DNA from: Oscillatoriaceae cyanobacterium Prado104
GTDB taxonomy: Bacteria > Cyanobacteriota > Cyanobacteriia > Cyanobacteriales > Microcoleaceae
Reading direction: 5' to 3'
NCBI GenBank assembly: GCA_025454405.1
Contig: JALOON010000084.1
Span: 1-64,000, forward strand
Length of the DNA stretch: 64,000 bases
Part shown: positions 8,493 through 16,351 of the stretch, piece after piece
How positions within the stretch are numbered: the first letter of the stretch is position 1
Layout of the letters: the number at the start of each line of letters is the position of its first letter
The notes under the pieces: generated by a model
Told to the model about the DNA's origin: nothing
Seen by the model: the letters and a program-made list of their open reading frames with translations, nothing else
The model's database searches: none
Program-made: the position numbers and the translations under genes

Positions 8493-9087
8493 ATTGGTGT
8501 CAACTTAATTCCAAATACAGTCATATATTGTTGGAGAAACCGATAGATTTCGAGCCCCCCTAGCCCCCCTTAAGAAGGAGGGAACCGGAAGCGTTTAAAG
8601 TTTCGCTTTTTCAGATATTGCTGGCGAAACCGGTAGATTTCGATCCCCCCTAACCCCCCTTAAGAAGGGGGGAACTGGAAGTGTTTAAAGTTTCGCTTTT
8701 TCGCAAGTTGTTGGCGAAACCGATAGCTTTCGAGCCCCCCTAGCCCCCCTTAAGAAGGAGGGAACCGGAAGCGTTTAAAGTTTCGCTTTTTCAGATATTC
8801 CTGGCGAAACCGATAGCTTTCGATCCCCCCTAGCCCCCCTTAAGAAAGGGGGAACCGGAAGTGTTTAAAGTTTCGCTTTTTCACAAGTTGCTGGCGAAAC
8901 TGATAGATTTCGATCCCCCCTAGCCCCCCTTAAGAAGGGGGGAACCGGAAGTGTTTAAAGTTCCGCTTTTTTTAAGCAGGGAACCTGACATCTCTTAAAG
9001 TCCCCCTTTTTAAGGGGGATTTAGGGGGATCTGGACTCAGGTAAAAACGAGATTTATGGAGGTTTTCAGTTTTAAGTTAACACCAAT
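8493..9087. mobile_element. TIR-bounded non-coding element enclosing the 90-bp repeats
   Basis: A 16-bp sequence ATTGGTGTCAACTTAA at 8493-8508 is matched in inverted orientation by TTAAGTTAACACCAAT at 9072-9087 (15 of 16). Between them lie only the 90-bp tandem array and a C-rich/G-rich foldback (about 8988-9032). There is no ORF, so this is MITE-like. No clear target-site duplication was found. Occupies the 810-bp gap between the tspO-like gene and the next CDS. Confidence 0.6.
8521..8970. repeat. Five tandem copies of a 90-bp repeat
   Basis: Copies start at 8521, 8611, 8701, 8791 and 8881, exactly 90 bp apart. Each contains GGCGAAACCGATAG, CCCCCCTAGCCCCCCTTAAG, a GGAACCGGAAG segment and GTTTAAAGTTTCGCTTTTT. 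Copies 1 and 3 share variants (CGAG, AAGAAGGAGG, GCGTTT) absent from copies 2, 4 and 5, hinting that 180-bp pairs were duplicated. Confidence 0.95.
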
Positions 9088-9145
9088 AGAAGGGGTCGAT
9101 TCGTAGAATAAAAGCAAGCAATCTATTTGAGATAGCAGAATTCAG

Positions 9146-9727
9146 CTAGCCGAGTCGGTGGTGGTGTTCTAACTCTAAACTGGGGTCATCAGCTTTTTTG
9201 GGAACTAAAAGCGTGCTTTCATTGTTGGGTTGCAGCACAGCTTTAATGACTTGCAGAAAACGGTTGGGTTTCTTAGCTTGACCGTTGAGCGTCCGGCGGT
9301 CTTTCACTTTTTTAGAAAGGTGTCGCATCACAGACAAATCGAGTTCGTCGATGAAATGGTCGGCAATTCTTTCTCCCATTAAATCTATAGCTTCAGAATA
9401 CTGATCTGTCAGCATTTCTATAGCATCGTAAGCTTCGTCAGCAACTTGACTTGCTACTGTTTTATCTCGATCGCCCGCAGTTTGGGAATTGTTGCGACGC
9501 CTATCTAAAAGACTTTGATATTCAGCTATACTCATTCCCAAATTGCAAATATGATGGTGAGCGTGATCCATCAAATCTACTTCGCTGGGATAGAAGAAAC
9601 CGCGCGTGCTGTTGATACCGTGCAGTTTTGCCCAGCGCCGCAAAATTGTTTCATCTTGCAGTTGGTATCTTTCTAACATTTGAGCCGTACTCAGCTCTAC
9701 TTCTGGTGTAACTTTGAAATCGCTCAT
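9146..9727 (-). CDS. Hypothetical protein with HTH-like N-terminus
   Basis: 193 residues. The N-terminal 60 residues (LSTAQMLERYQLQDETILRRWAKLHGI) resemble a MerR/excisionase-type winged helix, where a short helix-turn-helix reads DNA. The middle is helical and acidic, and a His/Leu-rich tail ends the protein. No known catalytic motif is seen. It stands alone, with A/T-rich DNA upstream. The function is not recognised; a DNA-binding role is an inference from the first 40 residues only. Confidence 0.7.
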   Translation of the reverse strand: MSDFKVTPEVELSTAQMLERYQLQDETILRRWAKLHGINSTRGFFYPSEVDLMDHAHHHICNLGMSIAEYQSLLDRRRNNSQTAGDRDKTVASQVADEAYDAIEMLTDQYSEAIDLMGERIADHFIDELDLSVMRHLSKKVKDRRTLNGQAKKPNRFLQVIKAVLQPNNESTLLVPKKADDPSLELEHHHRLG

Positions 9728-10019
9728 CGGTAAATCCTCGGTTGTGAGTAAATCAATAAACTTGAAAGGTAAGGTATGCTATTTGCCTGCTGTCAAAAAA
9801 TTAAGCTCTATCCTCGGGAAGGATTAAGGGAAGATTGCGGGTGCCTTTGCTAGCGATCGATCGAACTGCAGTCGCGCAAACTCAGAAGGCTTTAGGGTAG
9901 CATATTTCTGAGCGCAATCTCGATCGCGATCGGGAGCAACTGCACAGGGTTAATTATATAGCTGATGAGATTATTTAAACGAATTTAAAAATAGTAGTTT
10001 TTGCTTATTTGACCAAAAA
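9728..10019. other. Intergenic spacer before IS element
   Basis: About 290 bp with several HIP1-like CGATCG sites (for example around 9855 and 9920) and no convincing ORF. TTGAC at 10009-10013 lies just before the inferred IS left end and could be the target-adjacent motif of the element. Confidence 0.4.
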
Positions 10020-10042
10020 ATTGGGATACAAGCCCCGTCCTT

Positions 10043-10246
10043 CTAGGACGGCTTTTCTTGATTTCTAATATATTCCTTTAAGACTTCTAGAGGCGCGCCC
10101 CCTACAGAAACCGCAAAATAGCTAGGACTCCATAAAGCTTCTTTGTGGGGTTTCTTGTGTCCAGCCTGTCCGTAGCGACGGCTAGACACCCCTTTCAGGG
10201 TATTCACTATTTGAGAGATAGAAAGTTTAGACGGATACTCAATCAG
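10043..10246 (-). pseudogene. tnpA: TnpA (Y1 transposase) C-terminal fragment
   Basis: 68 codons open after an in-frame TAG (10247-10249) and ending at TAG (10043-10045). The peptide contains YPSKLSISQIVNTLKGVSSR, WSPSYFAVSVGGAPLEVL and KEYIRNQEK, the C-terminal half of IS200/IS605 Y1 transposases including the region of the catalytic tyrosine. The N-terminal part with the HUH metal site is gone, apparently removed by a deletion between tnpA and tnpB. It is therefore a remnant. The stop codon lies within the left-end hairpin, as is usual for this family. Confidence 0.9.
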
Positions 10247-10284
10247 CTATATAATCAAATAACAGACCAATCTTAACACAACCC

Positions 10285-11418
10285 GTGAAAGCAAGATTTC
10301 GTTACAGATTTTACCCAACCGACCAACAAAAGCAGAGCCTAGCTCGGTTGTTTGGCTGTGTCCGGGTAGTCTGGAACGATGCGCTCGCACTTTGCAAACA
10401 GTCAGACAAAAAACCAAGTTCGGCAGATTTGCAAAAAATCGTCATCACTGGGGCTAAAAATACTGAAGAAAGGGCTTGGCTGGGAGACGTGTCGTGCGTC
10501 CCGCTGCAACAATCAGTTGCCGACCTTGATATTGCTTTTAAGAACTTTTTCAACTCCTGCAAGGGAAAGAGAAAAGGTCGTAAAGTAGGATATCCTAAGT
10601 TCAAGAAACGAACCAGCAGTCAATCAGCACGTTTTAGAGTTGGAGGTTTTTCTCTAAAGAATGGTGGTGTCTATTTAGCCAAAATTGGTGTTGTTAACCC
10701 AATATGGTCAAAAACACTACCATCTGAACCTAGTTCGGTTACAGTAATCAAAGATTGTGCAAATCGTTACTTTCTGAGTTTTGTTGTAGAAATTCAACCA
10801 ATTCAATCTGAAGCTAAAAACCCCAGCATCGGCATTGATTTAGGAATCAAAACCTTTGCGGTAATGAGCAATGGCGAGAAAGCGGAAAGTCCTAGCTATA
10901 AAAAACTAGACCGCAAAGTTCGCAAACTACAACGCAAATTAGCTCGTCAACCGAAAGATTCTAAGCGAAGGAATGTAACTCGCATTAGGATTGCCAAGTT
11001 GCACAATAAAATTGCGGACACCCGCAAAGACTTTCTGCACAAACTGTCAACCAAAATAGTCAACGAAAACCAAGTGATTGTTTTGGAAGACCTCAATGTA
11101 TCGGGCATGGTAAAGAATCGCAAACTCTCAAGAGCAATTAGCCAGCAAGGATGGTACGAATTCCGAACACTTTGCGAGGGTAAGTCAGAGAAGTTTGGTA
11201 GAGAGTTTAAGGTTATCAGTCGATGGGAACCAACCAGTCAAATCTGTTCAGACTGTGGGTTAAAGTGGGGCAAAATTGATTTATCTATTCGCTCAGTGCT
11301 TTGTTTAAATTGTGGCACTGAGCAAGATAGAGATGAAAATGCTGCTAAAAATATAGAAAAAGTCGGGATGGGGAATCGCCACGACTCTAAACGGGGTGCA
11401 GAGGGACTGTCAGACTAG
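10285..11418 (+). CDS. tnpB: TnpB RNA-guided endonuclease, complete
   Basis: 377 residues with every TnpB hallmark: N-terminal FRYRFYPTDQQKQSLARLFG, RuvC-I GIDLGIK (D185), RuvC-II VLEDLNVSGM (E269), zinc ribbon CSDCG (321-325) with CLNCG (340-344), and RuvC-III DRDENAAKN (D350). Family members use an RNA derived from the 3' end of their own gene to cut the empty donor site next to a target-adjacent motif. The ATG at 10285 follows about 40 bp after the tnpA fragment boundary. The frame is undamaged, so the nuclease may still be active although transposition is not. Confidence 0.95.
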   Translation: MKARFRYRFYPTDQQKQSLARLFGCVRVVWNDALALCKQSDKKPSSADLQKIVITGAKNTEERAWLGDVSCVPLQQSVADLDIAFKNFFNSCKGKRKGRKVGYPKFKKRTSSQSARFRVGGFSLKNGGVYLAKIGVVNPIWSKTLPSEPSSVTVIKDCANRYFLSFVVEIQPIQSEAKNPSIGIDLGIKTFAVMSNGEKAESPSYKKLDRKVRKLQRKLARQPKDSKRRNVTRIRIAKLHNKIADTRKDFLHKLSTKIVNENQVIVLEDLNVSGMVKNRKLSRAISQQGWYEFRTLCEGKSEKFGREFKVISRWEPTSQICSDCGLKWGKIDLSIRSVLCLNCGTEQDRDENAAKNIEKVGMGNRHDSKRGAEGLSD

Positions 11419-11484
11419 CAACGGTTAGCAAGACCCGATGAAGCGTCAAGAATCACCGTTGCTTCAGCACGGTGAGTATTTCAA
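11400..11484 (+). ncRNA. Candidate TnpB guide RNA (reRNA) 3' scaffold
   Basis: In this family the guide RNA is processed from the 3' end of the tnpB transcript and runs into flanking DNA. Here the region from the end of tnpB to TCAA at 11484 holds the terminal hairpin (11454-11474). The guide would then be read from 11485 onward (TTGAAGAGTTAGCAAT). The 5' boundary is uncertain and probably lies inside tnpB. Confidence 0.5.
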
Positions 11485-11514
11485 TTGAAGAGTTAGCAAT
11501 GTTGAGTTAAGATA

Positions 11515-11853
11515 GTGGCAACAAGCTTGCAATTAATAGCTTTAGGAGTTGCGATCGAGATTCTTGCTATGCCTGTATACGATTATTTTTCGCACAGCAT
11601 GAACGTGGAAGTTTCGACATGGGGTCAACTGTGCGAGTTAGCTAAGTGCGAACTCGGGGAGACTCCTGAAGATGCGCCGGTACGCCGCCTGCTTAGCGCG
11701 CCGAGGCTGATTAAGCCGACATCCGACACTGATTACAAAAGTCAGGGATTCAGCAAGTACGTCAAGCGGGATGAAGGAGTTTACGAAAACGTGACTGCTA
11801 AGGATGGTGAAAGTCGCATTGTCAATCGAGAGGGTAAGCCGATTAAAGATTAA
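11515..11853 (+). CDS. Hypothetical 112-residue protein beside IS element
   Basis: Begins at GTG 11515, only 30 bp after the IS right end, so the original promoter and perhaps the original start may have been displaced; an internal ATG at 11569 (MPVYDYFSHSMN) is an alternative, with AGGAG some 20 bases before it. The N-terminus is mildly hydrophobic, and the rest is hydrophilic with no recognised domain (WGQLCELAKCELGETPEDAP). No function can be assigned. It is followed by a C-rich/G-rich foldback repeat. Confidence 0.6.
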   Translation: MATSLQLIALGVAIEILAMPVYDYFSHSMNVEVSTWGQLCELAKCELGETPEDAPVRRLLSAPRLIKPTSDTDYKSQGFSKYVKRDEGVYENVTAKDGESRIVNREGKPIKD

Positions 11854-11879
11854 GAATTCACGCTAATTTTAGACTCAGA

Positions 11880-11957
11880 TCCCCCCTAGCCCCCCTTAAG
11901 AAGGGGGGGACCGGAGGCGCTCAAAGTCCCCCTTTTTAAGGGGGATTTAGGGGGATC
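11880..11957. repeat. C-rich/G-rich foldback repeat
   Basis: GATCCCCCCTAGCCCCCCTT is followed after a short insert by CCCCCTTTTTAAGGGGGATT and TAGGGGGATC, giving an imperfect foldback. It is the same family as the module amplified at 8521-8970 and the copies at 39.3 and 43.8 kb. TTGACACCAAT at 12003-12013 resembles the right TIR of the 8.5-kb element, but no left TIR is visible here. Confidence 0.85.
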
Positions 11958-12040
11958 GAGATTCATGTAACAGCGAGATGTCCAATGGTTTTAGTCGATT
12001 GTTGACACCAATCCAATAACACAATTAACAAAACATAATA

Positions 12041-12895
12041 TTATTGACCAAACCATTCACTCATTTTCTGTTTTGCTTGCTGCTTTGTTTCAGCATTAAT
12101 GTATATTGAAACAGCGGCGATCGCGGCCAACAATACTCCCAAATCGTCTGTAAATCCGACACCAACTAAGATATCTGGAACGGCATCAACAGGAGAGATA
12201 AAATAAGTTAATGCTCCCACAACAACAGTTTTTGCCCAAGCAGGAACATTAGGATTTTGAGCTGTATAGTAAAGCGTCAAAGCTTTTTCAACTACTTCTT
12301 TACCTGCAGAAACCGCAAATTTTTTCAATTTTTCCCAAAAACTTCGATCCGAGTATTCGATCGGGGCATCGCCGAGATTTGTTGTAGTACCTTTGGGGTC
12401 GATTAATTCTAAAGGAATGCCAGCTTTTTTGAGTTTGGCAACAGCAGAATTTACAGATTTTGCTGCTTGATTTTTGTTGGGATTTGCCGCGCGCACCGCG
12501 CTTAAATCTTGCGCAAATTCCTGCATGGCTTGAATTTGGCTGTCAGGAACTGCTAGGATTGTTTTTGCAGATTCGATCGCCCGAGTTTCTGCCGGATGCA
12601 GCTCATTATTTGCCCGAGCAATACTTATTAAAAAATACATGACTCCCAAACGCAATGTATTTTCCGATCTGCTAATTGCTTGCAAACAGTTTTCTAGAGA
12701 TGGCGGGCTGGTTGTGTAGGATTGAATTTGACTTTTTGCCGTCTCAGAAAACTTATCTAAACCGATCGTTTTAAACAGCAAATTCATTTCATCAATATCG
12801 ATCGCACCGTCAGCAGCCGCGATCGCGAACAAAGCACCGTAAAATGCTAAAAGTTCGTTTTCTGATGATTTGGCAAAAATATCGGGTTTTGACAT
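12041..12895 (-). CDS. TerB-like / DUF1232 (YkvA) protein
   Basis: The ATG at 12895 (MSKPDIFAKSSENELL) is preferred over an upstream in-frame ATG at 12961, whose extra 22 residues look non-native. The N-terminal half (FYGALFAIAAADGAIDIDEM; ARANNELHPAE) resembles the acidic helical TerB/tellurite-resistance fold. The C-terminal part carries the DUF1232 signature PAWAKTVVVGALTYFISPVD followed by AVPDILVGVGFTDDLGVL, with two hydrophobic helices. The biochemical role is unknown; DUF1232 proteins are small membrane proteins. It is divergent from the epimerase gene, with an intergenic gap of about 110 bp. Confidence 0.85.
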   Translation of the reverse strand: MSKPDIFAKSSENELLAFYGALFAIAAADGAIDIDEMNLLFKTIGLDKFSETAKSQIQSYTTSPPSLENCLQAISRSENTLRLGVMYFLISIARANNELHPAETRAIESAKTILAVPDSQIQAMQEFAQDLSAVRAANPNKNQAAKSVNSAVAKLKKAGIPLELIDPKGTTTNLGDAPIEYSDRSFWEKLKKFAVSAGKEVVEKALTLYYTAQNPNVPAWAKTVVVGALTYFISPVDAVPDILVGVGFTDDLGVLLAAIAAVSIYINAETKQQAKQKMSEWFGQ

Positions 12896-13006
12896 GATGC
12901 TATCCAGATCGATCGGGACGCTTGGCATTTTACCACAAAACTCAGCACCAAGCGATCGCACAAACCGGCAATAATTTTATAGATAATAACAAAATGGAGA
13001 ATTTGC

Positions 13007-13834
13007 ATGAAAGTGGCGATCGTGGGCTGCGGTTATATCGGTAGTAGAGTTGCTCAAAATTTGCGAAGTACATCGAATTATACCGTGACGGCAACAACTA
13101 CTACACCGCAGCGAGTAAGTGAATTGGAGGGTATCGCCCATCGGGTAGCCGTGCTCGAAGGGAGCGATCGAGAGGCGTTAGCTGCTATATTGCAAGAACA
13201 AGATGCTGTGATGCTGTGCGTCGGTGCTCGCAATCCCAATACTTACCGGGAAAGTTATTTAGATACTGCGAAAACTTTGGTATCGGTTTTACCAGAAATA
13301 CCCGCAGTCAAGCAACTTATTTATACGGGAACTTATTCAGTATACGGCGATCGGCAAGGTGAATTGGTAAATGAAGATTCGCCTGTTGCGCCAGCCAATC
13401 CCAACGGTGAAATTTTAGCAGAAACGGAACAGATTTTACTAGCAGCATCGAGCTCTAACTTGCAGGTTTGCATTATGCGTTTGGGCGGAATTTACGGGCA
13501 GGGGCGAGAATTAGTTAAAATCTTTAGAAACTGGGCAGGTACGACTCGTCCCGGTGCGGGTGAAGATGCTACTAATTGGGTGCATGCGGATGATGTTGTG
13601 GGTGGATTAATCTTTGCTTTGGAAAATCGCTTGCAGGGCATTTACAATTTAGTTGGGGATGTGTCGCTATCGAGTCGGGAATTGCTCGATCGCGTTTTTG
13701 AAACCAACAATTTGCCTAAAGCTATTTGGGACCGATCGATTGCCAGCAAACGGCCTTATAATGCGAAGGTGTCGAATCAAAAGATTAAAGATGCTGGTTA
13801 TCAATTTATCCATCCTGAAATTAGAGAATTTTAA
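13007..13834 (+). CDS. NAD(P)-dependent epimerase/dehydratase-like SDR protein
   Basis: 275 residues with an N-terminal Rossmann motif MKVAIVGCGYIGSRVAQNL (GxGxxG), an atypical-SDR active-site region (LIYTGTYSVYGD, Thr/Ser and Tyr) and a substrate-side stretch MRLGGIYGQGRELV. Similar to YeeZ-type NAD-dependent epimerase/dehydratases. Its substrate is unknown. It stands alone, and the start has GGAGAATTTGC just upstream. HIP1 sites occur inside the gene. Confidence 0.88.
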   Translation: MKVAIVGCGYIGSRVAQNLRSTSNYTVTATTTTPQRVSELEGIAHRVAVLEGSDREALAAILQEQDAVMLCVGARNPNTYRESYLDTAKTLVSVLPEIPAVKQLIYTGTYSVYGDRQGELVNEDSPVAPANPNGEILAETEQILLAASSSNLQVCIMRLGGIYGQGRELVKIFRNWAGTTRPGAGEDATNWVHADDVVGGLIFALENRLQGIYNLVGDVSLSSRELLDRVFETNNLPKAIWDRSIASKRPYNAKVSNQKIKDAGYQFIHPEIREF

Positions 13835-13926
13835 GTAAGTATAAATTAGGCATCTCTCCCAAAAAAATTGTTTTTTTACCCAATCTTTGGTGAATCTAAG
13901 TTTTTTCACAATTCGCAATAAACCGC

Positions 13927-13975
13927 CAGGGGTTTAAACCCCTGTCTCATAGCGCAAGTCGTCTGAAGACGACTG
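13927..13975. repeat. Two small palindromes
   Basis: CAGGGGTTTAAACCCCTG and AGTCGTCTGAAGACGACT are both self-complementary and lie side by side in the gap between two convergent genes. They could act as bidirectional terminators, and they belong to the dispersed palindromes common in cyanobacterial spacers. Confidence 0.75.
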
Positions 13976-14037
13976 AATCTGAATTTTTACCAAATCTTGG
14001 TACAGTTGTCAACTGTCAACTGCCAACTGTCAACTGT

Positions 14038-14460
14038 TTAATTTATATGTTTTGAAATTGCTTTTGCCACAGATACAAGCATATCTCGCGTCAATTCGCT
14101 ACCGGGATTTGAAACGGTTTCCCAATTTGCATAGTTAGTGGCTCTTCCCGCAACTACTTCCGCAACAACTGCAATAGATTGCAAGTTGCCGCGAGTCATT
14201 TCAAAGTAAGTGTAAGTACCTCCCCAGCACAGAAATTGGTTGGTAATTCCCCCAATTTTTCCCTTGCCTAAATCTACGGTTTTCACCAGCAAAACAGATA
14301 CATTCATCTCACAAACTTTGTCATAATAGGAGTAAGCTACAGGAGCTTTTTCATTGTATTTATAATTACTTGCAAAATTTATGAGTTCTGAAGGAGTCAT
14401 TGCCAAGCAAGGGATTGCTGTAGAAAAGAAAATAATTGCGGCTGTTAGTATGTTTTTCAC
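14038..14460 (-). CDS. Secreted hypothetical protein
   Basis: 140 residues with a clear signal peptide (MKNILTAAIIFFSTAIPCLA, cleavage likely after CLA). The mature part has two Cys (VCEMNV and FLCWGG), which could form a disulfide in the periplasm. No domain is recognised. Its ATG overlaps the stop of the upstream Uma2 gene by four bases (ATGA-type), so the two are probably cotranscribed and translationally coupled. Confidence 0.75.
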   Translation of the reverse strand: MKNILTAAIIFFSTAIPCLAMTPSELINFASNYKYNEKAPVAYSYYDKVCEMNVSVLLVKTVDLGKGKIGGITNQFLCWGGTYTYFEMTRGNLQSIAVVAEVVAGRATNYANWETVSNPGSELTRDMLVSVAKAISKHIN

Positions 14461-15098
14461 GACTCTATTTTCTCCTTAACCCAACTTCTAAAGGATTTCA
14501 GCAAAGCAATTTCTCCGGTTGTGCGAGTGCGATCGAAAAATCCAGCCATTTCCGCTGCGGATAAAAAAGGAAAAGCAATGCTGCAAGCTATCTCGATATA
14601 TTCTCCATCTACCAACTGATAAAATTTCAAAACTCGCCCGTTATACCGCCAAAGTTCGGGTACTCCTAGTGCCGAATAAATTGCGAATTTATTCAGCGAA
14701 CTGCTGGTAATATCTATTTCAATTGCTAAGTCAGGCGGTGGGGCTGTTTCTAAATCCAATTCTTGCGCGCCTCTGACGGCTGGTTCGTTTTGGATATAAT
14801 AACAATTGTCAGGTTCTATGCCTTTTTTTACTATTTTGCGCTTGAGAGTAGTTGAGCCAGCACTTTTAATTTCAATATCCAGTTCTTCTGCTAAAATAAC
14901 AATAAATCGAGCAGACTGAATCTTGTAATGTTCGTGTTGGTATATTGGAGCCATAATTTCCAACATTCCTTCATCGTAAGCTATGCGATAACCTCGCTTA
15001 TCTCCTATTTCATCGAGCAGGGTTTCAAATGTTGACCAGCTAATATTTTCTAGCAGCGTTCTCTGTTCGGCTAAAGTTGGTGAAGTAGTAGCAATCAT
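14457..15098 (-). CDS. Uma2-family (DUF820) putative endonuclease
   Basis: 213 residues with the Uma2/DUF820 pattern: YDEGMLEIMAPIYQHEHYK, then the PD-(D/E)xK-like core PPPDLAIEIDITSSSLNK with GVPELWRYNGRVLKFY. The family is greatly expanded in cyanobacteria; most members have no proven function. The start MIATTSPTLAEQRTLLENISW is typical, with GGAGATTGT upstream. It leads a two-gene unit with the secreted protein. The catalytic Asp/Glu positions look present. Confidence 0.9.
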   Translation of the reverse strand: MIATTSPTLAEQRTLLENISWSTFETLLDEIGDKRGYRIAYDEGMLEIMAPIYQHEHYKIQSARFIVILAEELDIEIKSAGSTTLKRKIVKKGIEPDNCYYIQNEPAVRGAQELDLETAPPPDLAIEIDITSSSLNKFAIYSALGVPELWRYNGRVLKFYQLVDGEYIEIACSIAFPFLSAAEMAGFFDRTRTTGEIALLKSFRSWVKEKIES

Positions 15099-15319
15099 CT
15101 TACAATCTCCTCGATCTGAGAAAACTCTAGTTTTATGTTATCATGCGATCGCTCTTTTGCAACCGCAGATTCAGGCGGATTAACGGGGATGAACGCGGAT
15201 GGAGAAGAGGGCGATCGCGCTTTAATGAGATTGTGTTAAATATTGTTTTATAACAGCATTACTAATGGCTTCTCTTCTCTGTCGATAGGTTTAATACAAA
15301 TATTATTGCCTCACTCTAT

Positions 15320-16270
15320 TTATCGCTGGGTTAAGTAATTATCTCGATAGCGAACCTGTGCCATTTGTCTTGCTTCAATTTCATTCCATTGCTGGATAGG
15401 TTGTAAAGTTTCTACAGTTGTCAATGTATCGGGAATTGGTTGCCCTATTATTTGATTTATGACTTCGGCTATTACCCTACAACAACTTTGCGGCCAACGA
15501 ACAACTTGTTCCTCAGCAAATCGAACGACGATCCAACCTTTTTCTAAAAATAGTTGATGGCGCTGATTGTCTTGAATAAGAACTTCGTAATTTTCAGGTT
15601 CGCCAATTTCATCGCGGTAGGGTGTATCAATTATTATATCGATACGTAAATTGGTCGTTTTATCAAAATAAGAGATTTCTATACAGTAAGGTTGATAAGA
15701 CTGTGATTTTTGGAGAATTAACTGGCTGTAAATTCGATCGCGGAAAACTTGCTGTAAAATTTTATAAAATTTGCTTTCAATCCACTGAGAGATTGTACTG
15801 ACAATTCTACCTTCAGGAGGTGCGGTTTTTATAATAATGTCTTTAACTATCTGATAGCGATACTGTTTGATTTTTTCAGGCTTTTGGGATGCTGCTATCT
15901 GTCGTTTGTGCTGAGTTTCGCGCTTTTTCCAGCCTTCTAAATTGCTTTTATAATCCCGCATTTCTTGCTCGTATCGATCGAGCTGTCGCAAGTAATACAT
16001 TTGTTGTTGCCAGAAATTTACGGCAGTAATGAAAATCCCACCTACGGAAATATAGCAGGTAATGACAATACTTCTACTAGCAATTAATGTAATACTTGCA
16101 AAAGGAATAATTATTGGAATAGCTTTATAAAAAAACCTAAGTACATCAATAGGTTGTGGTTTATAACTAGGAGGTAAAGGTTTTGGCTCAGTAAAATTCA
16201 AAGCTAAGGGAACAGCGTTCATAGCTTGGACGATAGGATCGGGAATGAGGATAATAGGATATTGATTCAT
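15320..16270 (-). CDS. Membrane protein with nuclease-like C-terminus
   Basis: The start at 16270 (MNQYPIILIPDPIVQAM) is preferred because related cyanobacterial proteins begin this way; an in-frame ATG at 16333 is the alternative. Two adjacent transmembrane segments (about residues 45-85) are followed by a basic coiled segment (YEQEMRDYKSNLEGWKKRE). The C-terminus resembles PD-(D/E)xK/DUF559-like restriction folds: LRIDIIIDTPYRD, then QLFLEKGWIVVRFAEEQVV. A membrane-bound nuclease-like protein is unusual. It lies 18 bp downstream of the following gene. The role is unknown. Confidence 0.7.
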   Translation of the reverse strand: MNQYPIILIPDPIVQAMNAVPLALNFTEPKPLPPSYKPQPIDVLRFFYKAIPIIIPFASITLIASRSIVITCYISVGGIFITAVNFWQQQMYYLRQLDRYEQEMRDYKSNLEGWKKRETQHKRQIAASQKPEKIKQYRYQIVKDIIIKTAPPEGRIVSTISQWIESKFYKILQQVFRDRIYSQLILQKSQSYQPYCIEISYFDKTTNLRIDIIIDTPYRDEIGEPENYEVLIQDNQRHQLFLEKGWIVVRFAEEQVVRWPQSCCRVIAEVINQIIGQPIPDTLTTVETLQPIQQWNEIEARQMAQVRYRDNYLTQR

Positions 16271-16351
16271 ATGGCATTCTGCTACAATTAACTTGGCAAA
16301 TTTCCCTAATTGAGGTGGATAAATTACCGCCATACAAGCTGATTACCTATT

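Larger units (their letters stand above)
10020..11484. mobile_element. IS200/IS605-family element with decayed tnpA and intact tnpB
   Basis: Divergent layout: a tnpA fragment on the minus strand (10043-10246) and a full tnpB on the plus strand (10285-11418). The left end carries a perfect hairpin CCGTCCT-TCT-AGGACGG (10035-10051). The right end has CACCGT (11454-11459) pairing with ACGGTG (11469-11474) and closes with TATTTCAA at 11477-11484, like the TCAA ends of known TnpB elements. Because the HUH half of TnpA is missing, it cannot move by itself. Boundaries are good to about 10 bp. Confidence 0.75.

Noticed and set aside
8521..8970. Regular 90-bp repeats as a CRISPR array
   Set aside because: The full 90 bp is repeated; there are no unique spacers and no cas genes nearby.
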